Below are positions 9,531 to 19,922 of a stretch of 64,000 nucleotides of DNA, piece after piece. Position 1 is the first letter of the stretch. The number at the start of each line of letters is the position of its first letter. This DNA is from Artocarpus heterophyllus (lineage: Eukaryota > Streptophyta > Magnoliopsida > Rosales > Moraceae): the NCBI GenBank assembly GCA_025403435.1, contig CM046342.1, positions 20,194,631-20,258,630 on the forward strand, read 5' to 3'. The notes under the pieces were generated by a model. It was not told where the DNA came from and searched no databases. It worked only from the letters and a program-made list of their open reading frames with translations. The position numbers and the translations under genes are program-made.

Positions 9531-10600
9531 ATGTTCCTAAATTTAAAAGGAATTTAATTTTTGTAGCTTGGTTATTTAAAGACTCCTATTTAGTTTTTTT
9601 TAATAATAAAGTAGTGATTCGTAAAAAGAAATGTTTTATCTGTTTTGGATTGATGCAAAATAATCTATATTTTATCAAACCTAAGATGGACTTACTGCTT
9701 AAAGTTCATATGAATGATAATAACTCTAAAAGACTTAAAAGTTCTCACTCTAATAAGACTTATCTTTGGCATTTGTGCCTTGGTCATATTAACCTAAATA
9801 GGATTCAAAGGTTGGTAAGGGATGGACCTTTAAGCCACTTAAAGGTGGAATCTATCCACAATGTGAATCTTGTTTGGAGGGTAAAACAACCAAAAGACCA
9901 TTCGGGTCTAAGAGCAATAGGACTGAAGGGGTTCTAGAACTTATGCATAGTGATGTTTATGGACCGATGAATATCCAGGTAAGAGGAGGGTGTGAGTACT
10001 TCGTCACGTTTATTGACTATTACTCAAGGTATGGTATGTGTACCTAATGCACCACAAAAGCAAAACTTATAACATGTTCAGGGAGTTTCAGGCTGAAGTG
10101 GAAAAACAATTAGGTGGACCCATAAATGCACTTTGATCTAATCGAGGTGGAGAATACCTTTCTGATGAGTTGTTGGGACACTTATTAGAGAATGGGATTT
10201 TATCCCATTTGACTGCACTGGGCACTCCACAGTAGAATGGCATGGCGAAGAGAAGAAATAGGACTTTGTTACACATGGTCAGGTCTATGATGAGTTATTC
10301 ATCAATGCCTTTGTCCTTTTAGGGATATGCACTACAAACTACATGTTATCTTTTCAACAATATGCCTTCAAAATCGATTCCTAAAACTCCTCACGAGTTA
10401 TGGATGGGTAGGAAAACATCCTTAAATCATATTCGCATATGGGGATGTCCAGCTCATATCCTGTTTAGGGATGCGAATAATTTGAAAGCATGTTTGGAAG
10501 TTTGTATGTTTGTAGGATATCCAAAAGGGGCTAAAAGGGGTTATTTCTATAACCCAAAGGAAAATAAAGTTGTGGTTTCAACTAATGCAACTTTCTAGGA
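9531..10600 (+). pseudogene. COP1-c GAG-pre-integrase and integrase
   Basis: Blocks in order are MQNNLYFIKPKMDLL, LCLGHINLNRIQRLVRDG, the first catalytic region MHSDVYGPMN (about 9943-9972), FIDYYSRY, the second catalytic block with SNRGGEY in place of SDRGGEY (D to N, about 10137-10157), and the third with NGMAKRR in place of NGxAERR (E to K, about 10235). TGA at 10134-10136 replaces Arg. Two of the three DDE residues are therefore gone. The C-terminal part TPHELWMGRKTSLNHIR to YFYNPKENKVVVSTNATF is a clean frame. Confidence 0.85.
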
Positions 10601-10930
10601 GTTCAAAGTAAAGTGGTGCTTGAGGAGTTGGCGAGTGATTCGATCACTCCAGGGTTTCTGACTAAAACCATTCCGATCAATGTAGAAAAGCCAAACAAAT
10701 CTGAACAAAACCTAAGGGCCTTCAACGTAGTGGGAGGATCGGGCGTCAACCTGAGTAGTGTATGTTCAATGGTGAGGCCTTTTTGGCTAAACCAGATGAA
10801 CATGATAGGGATCCTAACACGTACATAGAGGCTATAGAGGATGTTGATTCGAAACTCTAGACAGAGGCCATGAACAAAGAGATGAAGTCTATAGAGACTA
10901 ATCGGGTTTGGGAACTTCTGGATTTTCCAC
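10601..10930 (+). pseudogene. COP1-c integrase-RT linker
   Basis: Variable linker of the copia polyprotein. It follows the NATF block, here with a short deletion, and runs through VVLEELASDSITPGFLTKTI to NKEMKSIETNRVWELLDFP. The Trp in VWEL is retained here, unlike in COP1-b, -d and -f. Confidence 0.7.
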
Positions 10931-11540
10931 AAGGGGTAAAGCCCATAGGATGTAAGTGGATCTACAAGTAAAAAAGAGGAGTGGATGGAAGGGTCAAAAC
11001 CTTTAAGGCTATACTGGTAGTTAAGAGATACTCATAAAAGGAAGGAATCAATTACGAAGAAACCTTTTTGCATGTAGCCATGCTTAAGTCCATCTGGATT
11101 CTCTTGTCCATAGCTACCGCACTCGACTATGAGATTTGGCAGATGGATGTCAAGAGGGGTTTTCTAGATGGCTATCTTGATGAGTCCATTTATATGGAAC
11201 AACCAGACGGGTACGAGGTCAAGGGTCAGGAGGGTAAAGTTTGTAAGTTGCTAAAGTCAATTTATGGACTTAAGTAGGGTTCTTGTTCTTGGAACATAAG
11301 ATTTGATCAAGTGATCAAGACATATGGGTTCGCACAAAATGTAGACAAACCATGTGTGTACAAACACATTAAGAATGGAAAGGTGGTTTTTCTACTCCTC
11401 TATGTAGATGACATTCTGCTAATTGGCAATGACATTGGGGCATTGTCATCGATCAAATTATGGTTGACCAAGTAGTTTGACATGAAGGACTTGGGTTAGG
11501 CTAATTTTGTTTTAAATATCTAGGTCTTTTGGGATAGAAA
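10931..11540 (+). pseudogene. COP1-c reverse transcriptase
   Basis: Copia RVT_2 domain with [31 protein letters not shown] and LLKSIYGLK, then a TAG in place of the Gln of LKQA. The intact active site YVDD is at 11401-11412. TAG at 11473-11475 (Gln in TKQF) is shared with COP1-d, and TAG at 11521-11523 is shared by all COP1 copies. The active site survives although the frame is dead. Confidence 0.85.
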
Positions 11541-12383
11541 GAATAAAATGATAGCTTTATTTCAGGTAGGCTACATAGATAAGATTCTCAGGAGGTTTGC
11601 AATACAGGATTCAAAGAAAGGTCGGCAACCATCTAGGTCTAGAATTACTCTTTCTAAGAAAGACTCACCAAAGTTTGATGAAGAAAGTGAATACATGAAG
11701 AAGGTGCCTTATGCTTCAGCAGTAGGTAGTCTCATGTATGCTATGCTTGCACAGGACCGAATATTTGTTATGTGGTCGAGATTGTTAGTCGATTTTAGGT
11801 GGATCTAGGACCAAACCACTAGGTTGCAGTCAATTATATTTTCAAGTACCTGAGAAGGACTCGACGGTATATGCTTGTGTATTCGGGTGAGGACTTAACT
11901 CTTGTAGGATACACTGATTTGGATTCCAATCTTGTCTGGATTCGGCGAGATCGACTTTTGGGTTTATGTTTACTTTGGGCAGTAGTGCCATCAGTTGGAG
12001 AAGTGTGAAGCAAGATTGCACTTCAGATACATCGTTGGAGGCTGAGTATGTGGCGGCTAGTGATGCTTCGAAAAAAGAGTGTGGCTTTGCAAGTTCCTTG
12101 GGGATCTTGAGATAGTTCCTGGTATGGATAAGGTGGTATCACTGTACTATGATAACAATGCAGCGGTAGCTAATGCTAAGGAACCAAGATTTCACAAGAA
12201 GAGTAAGCATAATGATCAAAAGTATTATGTGATAAAGGACTTCGTAAAAGGCTGCCATGTGTGCAAAATTGTGTCAGAGTACAATTTAACTGATTCTTTC
12301 ACGAAGACAATTATTGGGAGAGTCTTCGAGAGGCGTGTGGAAGCTATGGGGATGCGAGATTTGTCATACTTTCTCACTTAGTG
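11541..12383 (+). pseudogene. COP1-c RNase H
   Basis: Copia RNase H from KNKMIALFQ through YMKKVPYASAVGSLMYAML, a frameshifted TRPDI region, and MWLCKFLGDLEIVPGMDKV to the C-terminal GMRDLSYFLT, which ends at the TAG at 12379-12381. TAG at 11820-11822 replaces Trp as in COP1-b and -d. The last 300 bp are one open frame. Confidence 0.83.
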
Positions 12384-12384
12384 C

Positions 12385-12394
12385 AAGTGGAAGA
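12385..12394 (+). other. Polypurine tract, COP1-c
   Basis: AAGTGGAAGA directly before the 3' LTR. It corresponds to AAGTGGGAGAT in COP1-d and would prime plus-strand DNA synthesis. Confidence 0.75.
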
Positions 12395-12395
12395 C

Positions 12396-12845
12396 TGTTA
12401 GACATGTATGCCTTAAGAAGTTAAAATCTAATATGTTTTTGTAGACATTTTTATCAATAAAGAATTTATTTATTATTTATATACCAAATCTTGCCCTTTT
12501 TACGTTCATTTTGTTGAATGTATGTTAAGCAAACAAAAGCCTGATATTGTCAATCTAAACCTTTAAGAATTAGGCACATGATGGACAGATTATGAGGAAG
12601 ACACAATTCTTAAGGTGACGGTCTAAATCATAAGATCCGCAATCGAGAGCATAAAGTTGGGCATTTTATTCATGCAAAGATTGTTATGTTATCTATATCC
12701 TTAATGGGAGATCGTTTGTCTTGGCCATCGGAGATGGACTCCATGTTTGCTCCATCCAACACATCTGTATCAATAAAATTCTACATCTGCATCAATACAC
12801 TAATATCAAAATTTTAAAATTCTACTGTGTAACATTTTTCCAACA
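12396..12845 (+). mobile_element. COP1-c 3' LTR, reduced to 450 bp
   Basis: It has correct ends (TGTTAGACATG at the start, TTTTTCCAACA at the end) and an AAATG duplication after it, but about 1.5 kb of the middle is missing. The first 350 bp match the 5' LTR start, and the last 50 bp match its end. Between them is a short sequence with the near-duplicate ACATCTGTATCAATA / ACATCTGCATCAATA. The TATA region and the dyad cluster are lost. Confidence 0.85.
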
Positions 12846-13120
12846 AAATGTAGCTCTAAATCGATTAAATTGCTTAGACAGACTCTCAAAGACCATAGTC
12901 ATCTTTGTTTCAGCATTAATGTCAGCTCCATTGGTTTGAGCCTTAGCGAGGTAACCCATGACCAACATCATATGCTCTTTTACAGACATCCTCGGTTTCT
13001 ATTTGCAGTTTAAGTGTTTCAAAAGTGCCCCCTGCCGCTTTATTAGGGCCTAGCTTTTAAACATATCTTTAAAATTATCTAAGATCTGCCTACCAGTCTC
13101 ATAATCCTACAAACATACGT
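12846..13120 (-). pseudogene. COP1-b gag, middle fragment
   Basis: Minus-strand continuation of the gag interrupted at 4690, starting with the duplicated target AAATG. The complement encodes the region equivalent to 8735-8985 of COP1-c (ILDNFKD..., the HMMLVMGYL-type block and TMVFESLSK). It is cut at 13120 by COP1-d. Confidence 0.83.
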
Positions 13121-14256
13121 TGTTAGACATGTATACCCTAAGGAGTAAGAATGTAATAAGTTTTTTGGAGACATTTTTTATCAATAAAGAATTTATTTAT
13201 TGTTAATATACCAAATCTTGTCCTCTTTACGTTCATATTTGTTGAATGTATGTTAAGCAAACAATAGTCTTAAACTGTCAGTCTAAACCTTAAGAATTGC
13301 GCATATGATGGATAGGTTATGCGGAAGACATGATTCTTAAGGTGACGGTCAAAATCATAAGATCCACAATCGAGGGAATAAAGTTGGGCGCTTTATTCAT
13401 ATAAAGATTGTTATGTTGTCTATATCTCTTTTAGGAGATGGTTTGTCTTGACCATCGGAGGTGGACTCCATGAATAGAAACATTGGCACATTGTCATAGG
13501 TAACGATGTGTTGGATCGGGACATAAAGTGAATTGATTTGGATTAATAATTCTATCTAGGCAAATCAATTCACTTTAGACAATCATTTGTATTGTATCTT
13601 AATCTTAAGATGAATAGTAGGCCTGTTGTCTTGACTTGTATCTTTTGATGTACCAAAGGGTGACACCCACATCTTAATAGTGGTATGCATGCCGGTACGT
13701 TGGAGGCATGACTCTTGATAGCGTAGACCTGTTATTCATAGATATGGAATCCACAGCTCCTCTTTAGGAGTAGTGATATCCTCTTATATGCGTTATCCTG
13801 TAATTGAAAAACTGAAGCACTCAACCATTTAGATACATAGGTGTAACCGAATGGTATACTATCTTTGGATGGTAAGTTTTCCGATGGTGAGATAATGGAA
13901 TGTAAGATAAAAATAATCGGGAAGGTAAGACAGAACTTGTCCTTAAGCCGATTATGGATAATCATATAGGGATACGATACATTATGATATGTCATGGAGA
14001 CTTAGCTATACGGGCTTCGTAATTCTATGCAGTTCGTGAGTGAAGCTCTAGGCTTTTAGTGGAGTTGCGTTGGAGTTGATAAATATAAAATGTATATCTG
14101 GGATATTGGGTTTAATAATTATCGGGAGCTTGAACTATATAGGCCCATTTGGTCCCCTTTACTAGCTCACAACATCCTGTAACGATACGGGGTGCTTTTC
14201 CAATAATTGGTGACTTATGTCGGATTTATCAAATTGGTTAAAATTTGGAAGAATCA

Positions 14257-14409
14257 GATAATTCATGTCTGTTTATCGGTTGAATTAATTTTGTGATAAA
14301 ATTAATTCAAGATAAACTTATTGAATTATTGGGATCAAATAATTCTTGTCTGTTTATTGATTGTTTTAATTTTGGATAAATTAGATCAAGATAAACTTGT
14401 AGAATTATT
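14257..14409 (+). repeat. Tandem hairpin pair in COP1-d 5' LTR
   Basis: Two units (14257-14330 and 14338-14409) of about 73 bp. Each opens with ATAATTC and TGTCTGTTTAT and closes with GATAAACTTGTAGAATTATT or close to it, giving a long A+T-rich inverted repeat. Confidence 0.7.
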
Positions 14410-14555
14410 AGGAATACATTTATTTTGTTAGAGATTATCTAGATAAAGTTGTTTTGGTCAGATAACTTCTCTATTGGGTTATTTGAATTAAAACTGAGAC
14501 TTTATCCTATGAAATCTTGGGTGAAAAATGAAAGATTCGTAGAGATAATTTTTTG

Positions 14556-14638
14556 ACAGTTCGGCCTACCGGTCCTTGATTTCGGCCTGCCGATGGACGT
14601 GTTTGGCCTACCGATTATGCTGTTCAGCCTGCCGATGA
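14556..14638 (+). repeat. Dyad cluster, COP1-d 5' LTR
   Basis: Four copies (TTCGGCCTACCGG, TTCGGCCTGCCGA, TTTGGCCTACCGA, TTCAGCCTGCCGA) at intervals of about 20-22 bp, close to two helical turns, 115-200 bp upstream of the TATA box. Confidence 0.8.
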
Positions 14639-14754
14639 ACAAAGGATAAGATTACGCATTTTTACATGGATCTTATATGATATTGTTTCAAACTTGATTA
14701 AGTTTCGAGTTTTTGAGACCTAATCTGATAAGGACTGACCCTAGACCCAACCTC

Positions 14755-14762
14755 TATAAATA
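14755..14762 (+). promoter_or_regulatory. TATA box of COP1-d 5' LTR
   Basis: TATAAATA, a canonical plant TATA box, 383 bp from the LTR end. Confidence 0.8.
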
Positions 14763-15139
14763 GGGAATAAGTCTTAAGAGTTATTCATATCAATTGAGAG
14801 ATTAAGAGTGATACTCTGCTAGTGAGAATCTAAAAACTCCCTGAGAGCTCTTGTTCACAAATCACGAACACTAGCTTTGGGTTCTGTCGATTGGTTGGAA
14901 GGAGAATGTGTATATGTGAACCCACACTCACTCCGGTTGTGGATAGAGAATAGCAAAGAAGACCAGTTAATTGAGGCTCTTCTGGAACATTACTTCTCTT
15001 CACGTTTTGCAAGGGTTCTTCGGCAATCAAAGGTTTGTAAGATCTGGTTAATTTATGCATTTAGCATGTCAAACTTGTGTTTTGAAAAATACTCTAATAA
15101 AATTTTTAAAATTTTGCTGCGTACTATTTTTCCAACAAT

Positions 15140-15155
15140 TGGTGTTAGAGCCAGG
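15140..15155 (+). other. Primer-binding site, COP1-d
   Basis: TGGTGTTAGAGCCAGG two bases after the 5' LTR; initiator tRNA-Met complement with two changes. Confidence 0.85.
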
Positions 15156-15635
15156 TTTTTACATAAATGTACAAGTTTGTGATCATACTATATGCATAAA
15201 TTTTGTGATCTTAATCTCTCCTATGCTTGAATTTAATTTTATAGAGAGTTGGCATTTTAGGTTTCTATATAATTTTATGTTGCATGGATTATATAGTGAA
15301 TGTTATTAATTAATTATAGTTGATAAAATTGTTATTTAATTATTAATTAATTAATTAATTAATGTCGGTTATGGTCCTTTAGAGGTTAGAATGTGTGTCT
15401 AGGTCTTTCATGCAATTAGATGGCAGACTATCATCTCCGCCTAAGAATTGTTATTTAATTTTTAATTTATAAGAATTTTGTAATTAAATAATTATTCAGA
15501 GAATACAGATATAGAAGATTGATGATGGTACTCTCAGGTATTTCCTAAGTCTCTAATTTTATGTTTTTGAATTGTTGAAAATCAAATTGATGAATTGAAT
15601 TAAAAATTATATTTTCTAGAATTAGAGATTTCTGC

Positions 15636-15845
15636 TCGGTCGGCAGGCCGAACCCCACAGTTCGTCAGGCCGATGGTCATAGATCGTCAAGCCGTACGTG
15701 AGATTCTGTAGGCCGTCAATGGGGCAGAAATCAGGTGGCTCTGGCGGAAGGCCGAACTTTCATGAGTCGGTAGGCCGATCTTCCTAATTGACAAACCGAT
15801 CTTCCTGATCGGCAGGCCGATCACCTAGATCGGCCTGTCGACCGA
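15636..15845 (+). repeat. Dyad cluster in COP1-d leader
   Basis: About nine copies, among them TCGGCAGGCCGA (twice, near 15639 and 15812), TCGTCAGGCCGA, TCGGTAGGCCGA and, at the end, the reverse orientation TCGGCCTGTCGA. Confidence 0.8.
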
Positions 15846-16292
15846 GGGCTAGAAATTTTTTCAGAAAAGGTACAGTTTTCAATGTATTTTAAATTTGTTT
15901 TTGGGACAATTTTGAGAAACATTAAATTTGGATATGACCAGAAATATGAAGTATTCGATTCATACGGGATTGAAGACTTGAAGATGGGCATTACATGAAA
16001 AAGGATACAGCTTGAGGATTCAAGGATAAAGAATCGATAATATGTCTCGATTATTTTCTTGTAATCTTAGTTTTCTATTCTCTAGAGTGGAACCATAATA
16101 TTACAATTATGATTATTTTTCTTGTAGCTTTGCTTAATTGCTTTGCTTGTCTGCATTATAATATGATTTGCCATGTATATTGATAACGTGTCATATAGAA
16201 TAGGGAGTGCCGCTCATATTAAAATTGTTCATGCATGATCTTAAATAAAATCTTGATTCAAAAGATTGAGTGGGAGAAGGTTTTCGAAGAGA

Positions 16293-16655
16293 GGACCTAA
16301 GGCCTCCATCGTTGGTCCATAGGCAGAACATGGTGGTCCCAACCCCTAGGAAGGGATTTCTATCATGCACCAGATTGGATCTCTGAGAGGATAAGGTATT
16401 TTAGCATGATTTATGGTTGGACACCCCTACGTGGTGATTATAAATCATGGATAAAATATTGTAACGATGGTTATACACTCACGTTAATTTTAATATTAAC
16501 CTCCCCTAGGAGCTATGTTAATAAAATTAATGGCCAAAGTAACGATTATTAATATGTGCTGGATGATATGGGTCCTGGATGGCATATATTAATCAGGAGG
16601 GGATCCGTGTTTCTGATTGAATTTGGCATAACTCCCCTAGGAGCTTGTTGAAGTC
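16293..16655 (+). ncRNA. Candidate leader RNA stem-loop array, COP1-d
   Basis: The same series as at 7953-8312: GGACC/GGTCC with AGGCCT in the loop, then loops with CCTAGG at 16345-16350, 16505-16510 and 16636-16641. The third hairpin's palindrome is damaged to CCTACG (about 16426-16431), and the fifth loop reads CCTGGA. The stems ATGATTTAT/ATAAATCAT and TTAATATTAAC/GTTAATAAAATTAA are kept. Confidence 0.55.
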
Positions 16656-16699
16656 TGAGTTGGGAATTATCGTTGTAAGGTTGTGATATTTTCAAGATT

Positions 16700-17472
16700 T
16701 TGACTCATAAACACATTTGTATATTTTTACATGATTGTGTTATCTTACTAAATTATTGTTATATGTTTACTTATGTTTGTTATATGATTCTTTATTGTAG
16801 ATTAAAAACATCTAAAAATGCTTTATCATCAATACTTGACAAAAACCTATTAACTGAAGAGAATTATAATGATTGGAAACGGAACTTGGATATTGTCCTC
16901 TCCTTTGAGAAACTGAAATATGTATTGACAACCCCTTGTCCTCCCGAGCCTACGGGAGACTCAACTAATGAGCAATTCCAAGTGTATGATTGCTGGAAAA
17001 ATGCTAATGATCAGGCCTGCTGCTATGTTATGGCTAGCATGAATAACGTGCTTCAAGCTCAACATCAGGATTATGAGACTACAAAGCCGATCTTGGATAA
17101 TCTTGAGGATATGCTTGGAGGCCAAGCCATAACAAAGCGGCAAGGGGCACTTTGGAAACTCTTAAACTGTAAGCAGAGACTGCGGACATCTGTAAAGGCG
17201 CACATGATGTTGGTCATGGGTTACCTCACTGAGGCTCAAACCAATAGAGCCGATATCGATGCTGAAACTCAGATGACTATGGTCTTTGAGACTCTGTCAA
17301 AGGAATTTATTCCATTTGAAGCTACTTTTAATTTATGCAATAGACGGGATATGACCTTGATGGAATTAATGAAACAATTACAAGAGTTTGAACTGCTGAT
17401 CAGGGAGTCTCCTGCGAATGGTGAGGCCACTTTTGGCGACTGCTTTTGGTTCCGATCTCAATTCTGGTAATG
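16700..17472 (+). pseudogene. COP1-d gag (UBN2), longest Gag frame of the family
   Basis: Open for 256 codons from an ATG at 16700. The family's usual start (ATG at 8464 in COP1-c) is ACA here at 16808-16810, so the ATG at 16700 would add 36 hydrophobic residues from the leader and is probably not the original start. From about residue 37 onward the frame reads SKNALSSILDKNLLTEEN, DWKRNLDIVLSFEKLKYVL, ILDNLEDMLGGQAITKRQG and AHMMLVMGYLTEAQ, the UBN2 Gag core. A frameshift near 17440 ends it before the nucleocapsid knuckle. It can still serve as a reference for the broken family members. Confidence 0.85.
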
Positions 17473-17777
17473 GAAAGAAGAAACGGGCCAAGAACAGGAA
17501 GTCTTCTATTCCTGCTAACACCAAGAGCAAGAAGAAGAAGAAGAATAACCCGAAGAAACTTAAGTGCTTCTTTTTGTGTGAAGGTCGGGCATATCAAGAA
17601 GCATTTCAAGAACTTCCTTTTCAAAGGAGGTAAGTGTGATCTTCTATATTTAGAAACTTGTTTGGTTAAGGAATCAAGTGACATTTGGGTCATAGATTCT
17701 GATGCAACTAATCATGTTTGTGTTTCTTTGTAGGGGTTCAAAGAAACGAGAAGTCTGCTGCATGAAGACTTCACGCT
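17418..17777 (+). pseudogene. COP1-d zinc knuckle and protease, cut by GYP1-a
   Basis: In the next frame a basic KSKKKKK tract is followed by KLKCFF, then after an extra T by VKVGHIKKHFKNF, so the knuckle is frameshifted and its last Cys is Phe. IWVIDSDATNHVC is the protease active-site region with DSG changed to DSD (17695-17703). Coding sequence breaks off at 17777 at the gypsy LTR and resumes at 19923. Confidence 0.82.
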
Positions 17778-18942
17778 TGTCATGCCCCGAAGTACGGGAG
17801 GTGACGTGGTGGATTATTTAAATTAATTAAAAGGGGAATTTAATTAAAATCCAGGATTTTAGGGGTTAAATTGAATAATAAAAATATAAAGTTTCAAAAC
17901 GACATTGTATAAAAGAGTTCATAAACATTAAGCAAGTGAAATCATTAAGCGAACAATAAAATAATAAGATAATAAAGAACCACGAATATAGGTCCTACTA
18001 ACCCACAACTTGTGCACACACATCGTACTGACAATATAATAATACAACCGTAGTCCAAGCATAAAGAAAATTAAAAACATTACATGTCTTGATTAAATAA
18101 TACAAAGTGATCTATTAACCCTTCTACTGCTCTTGAGTTCTGTCCGTTGAATCCTCTCTAAACCTAAATGGGAATCCACCTAGAAGGGGGAAATTTAAAA
18201 CAAATAAAATGTGAGCGCAAGGCTCAGTAGGACTATATTTTAATAAATCATTTAATATAAAGAGAAATCACACTATTTAGGGTATGATTTAAAAGGAACT
18301 TTGAATAAACAAATTTAAATAAAACCGTTCTTACCCAAAACAGTTTATTTGGTCGTTCAGAAACATCATTTTCTTTTCCTAGGCAAACCACCTGAATATC
18401 ACCACCGTAGCAGCCCAGTTGGGTTTCGGGACCTGCCCCCAAGGTTGATCGCTACATGACTCGATCTCTAGTATGGCATCATGCCTTTGTGTTTATTTTC
18501 ATCATCATTCAAAACCCATTTACCGAGTATTGTCATTTAGATTTATTATGAAGTTCATTTCAGTTCACAGTTTATTAAAATATAATCGATAAATTCCATT
18601 TTCAATCAACCGTTGAAAACATTTTTATAGAAACCCTTTTTAAGGCCAAATCATTTTGAAACTAGGTTACCAAAGATAGGGTAGAAGTCCTACCTCGATA
18701 CTCATGCCAGTACCCCACACCGTAATCCCGGTCTGCTATACATTAGCTCCGCGGAACCACGAACGATCATAGATACACACTAAGTTGATCAATATCTAGT
18801 TTGAGACATTCTATGTTACTAAACCATTTCATGATGTCCTAGTGTGCCATTTATATCTTTTAAAATCATTTTACAAGGTTGAAATTTAAATCGAGGTTAA
18901 AAACAATGAAAACGGGTGAAAAATCACAAAATTTCTCATGCT

Positions 18943-19090
18943 CTGCCGGCCTGCCAGACTCCCTGCTTCGGCCGGCCGAACTGCACTGGAAATTAGGTCC
19001 GATCGGCCGAACATTTCTCAGGTTCGGCCTGCCAAATGGTGTAGTCCAGCCTGCCGATCCTTTGAATCTGGCCTGTCGAACTGGAAAAAC
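18943..19090 (-). repeat. Dyad cluster in GYP1-a
   Basis: Six copies on the plus strand, including CCGGCCTGCCAGA, TTCGGCCGGCCGA, TCGGCCGAAC, TTCGGCCTGCCAA, CAGCCTGCCGA and TGGCCTGTCGA, within a gypsy LTR that shares no other obvious sequence with COP1. Confidence 0.8.
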
Positions 19091-19545
19091 CCAGAAATCC
19101 CAGCCACGGGTTTTCGGTCTCCCAAAATCAAAATCTTGATTTTAACCTATTTTTCTCAAATCTCAGGCATGGAAAACAATCATAGATGATAGAAAAACAT
19201 ACTAGAACACTTTTGAACTCATTTAAACAAGATTTTAACACAAAAATCTCAAAAATCCAAAAATGGGAGAAAATGAGGAAAAATGAAAAATCTTGAATCT
19301 AATCCAAGCTTAGATTCTAGTTGTTCTAAGTTCATTTAACTCAAACCAAGAGTTTTCTAAGCTCAAACAAACTTAGATTTCAAAAATACACAAAAATTGA
19401 AAATTTTGAAAAAGTTTAGAAATTTCAAAACTAACCTCGAATCGAAGCTTTAAATCTACGTTTTTGGTTGCCAAATCTCATCCTCGAGCTTCCTACTTGC
19501 TAACCCGAAGCTTGGATTTGAATTTTGATTGAAAATTTTGAGAGA

Positions 19546-19650
19546 GAAACCGAGAGAGAATGAGAAAGATAGATCACAGGTGGGAGAGGAGGAGAGAGAG
19601 AGTGAGAGCTTAGAGTGAAGAGAGAGGAAGGAGAGAGAAAATAAATAGAG
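19546..19650 (-). repeat. GA/CT-rich tract of GYP1-a
   Basis: Repeated GAGAGA on the plus strand, and therefore CTCTCT in LTR orientation, near the LTR start. The equivalent tract lies at 31636-31690 in GYP1-b, 55525-55600 in GYP1-c and 42488-42620 in GYP3. Confidence 0.75.
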
Positions 19651-19922
19651 AGAAACGGTGGGCGATTTTGCTGCGCGAAAACCAAATGCCACCCACGATT
19701 TTATAAAACGGAGTATTTTAAACATTTTACAAATTGTTGTGTTTTAAAACTCAAAACATCATTTTTAAACAATAAGAAATCATTTGAATTTATTAAATTA
19801 ACAAAACAACCCAAAATTCAAAATTTAACCATATAATCAAATTAATGTTGAAACATTAATTATGGCACACTAATTCATCATTTTACATTACATTATCATT
19901 AAATTAATTTTAAGGCATTACA

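Larger units (their letters stand above)
4691..12845 (+). mobile_element. COP1-c: full-length, decayed copia element
   Basis: The element runs from TGTTAGACATG (4691) to TTTTTCCAACA (12845) and is flanked by perfect 5-bp target duplications AAATG (4686-4690 and 12846-12850). The order is 5' LTR, primer-binding site, 1.6 kb leader, gag, protease, integrase, reverse transcriptase, RNase H, polypurine tract and a much shortened 3' LTR. All domains carry stops or frameshifts. The intact target duplication shows that this is one insertion into the gag of COP1-b. Confidence 0.93.
13121..15137 (+). mobile_element. COP1-d 5' LTR (2017 bp)
   Basis: TGTTAGACATGTATACC at the start and TTTTTCCAACA at the end, followed directly by a primer-binding site. 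This is the best preserved complete COP1 LTR attached to an element. Confidence 0.93.
15156..16807 (+). other. COP1-d untranslated leader
   Basis: Non-coding, 1.65 kb. It contains a strong dyad cluster (15636-15845), the stem-loop array (16293-16655) and TTTATTGTAG at 16791-16800, a splice-acceptor-like end directly before the gag start region. Confidence 0.75.
17778..19922 (-). mobile_element. GYP1-a: gypsy solo LTR (2.15 kb) inside COP1-d
   Basis: The plus strand starts TGTCATGCCCCGAAGTACGG and ends TTTAAGGCATTACA. The complement therefore begins TGTAATGCC and ends in CGGGGCATGACA, like GYP1-c on the plus strand (55220-59455). It has no internal coding region. Flanks read CGCT (17774-17777) and TGCT (19923-19926), a likely 4-5 bp target duplication with one C-to-T change, and the COP1 protease region is continuous across them. 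It contains a dyad cluster and a GA-rich tract (19546-19650). Confidence 0.88.

Noticed and set aside
15636..15845. Regularly spaced GC-rich repeats resembling a CRISPR array
   Set aside because: Units are 12 bp, degenerate, unevenly spaced and in both orientations; the DNA is plant retrotransposon leader with no cas genes.
19456..19725. Serine-rich minus-strand frames around 19456-19725
   Set aside because: They are translations of the GA-rich tract in the GYP1-a LTR; the same artefact appears at 31503-31805 and 55413-55693.
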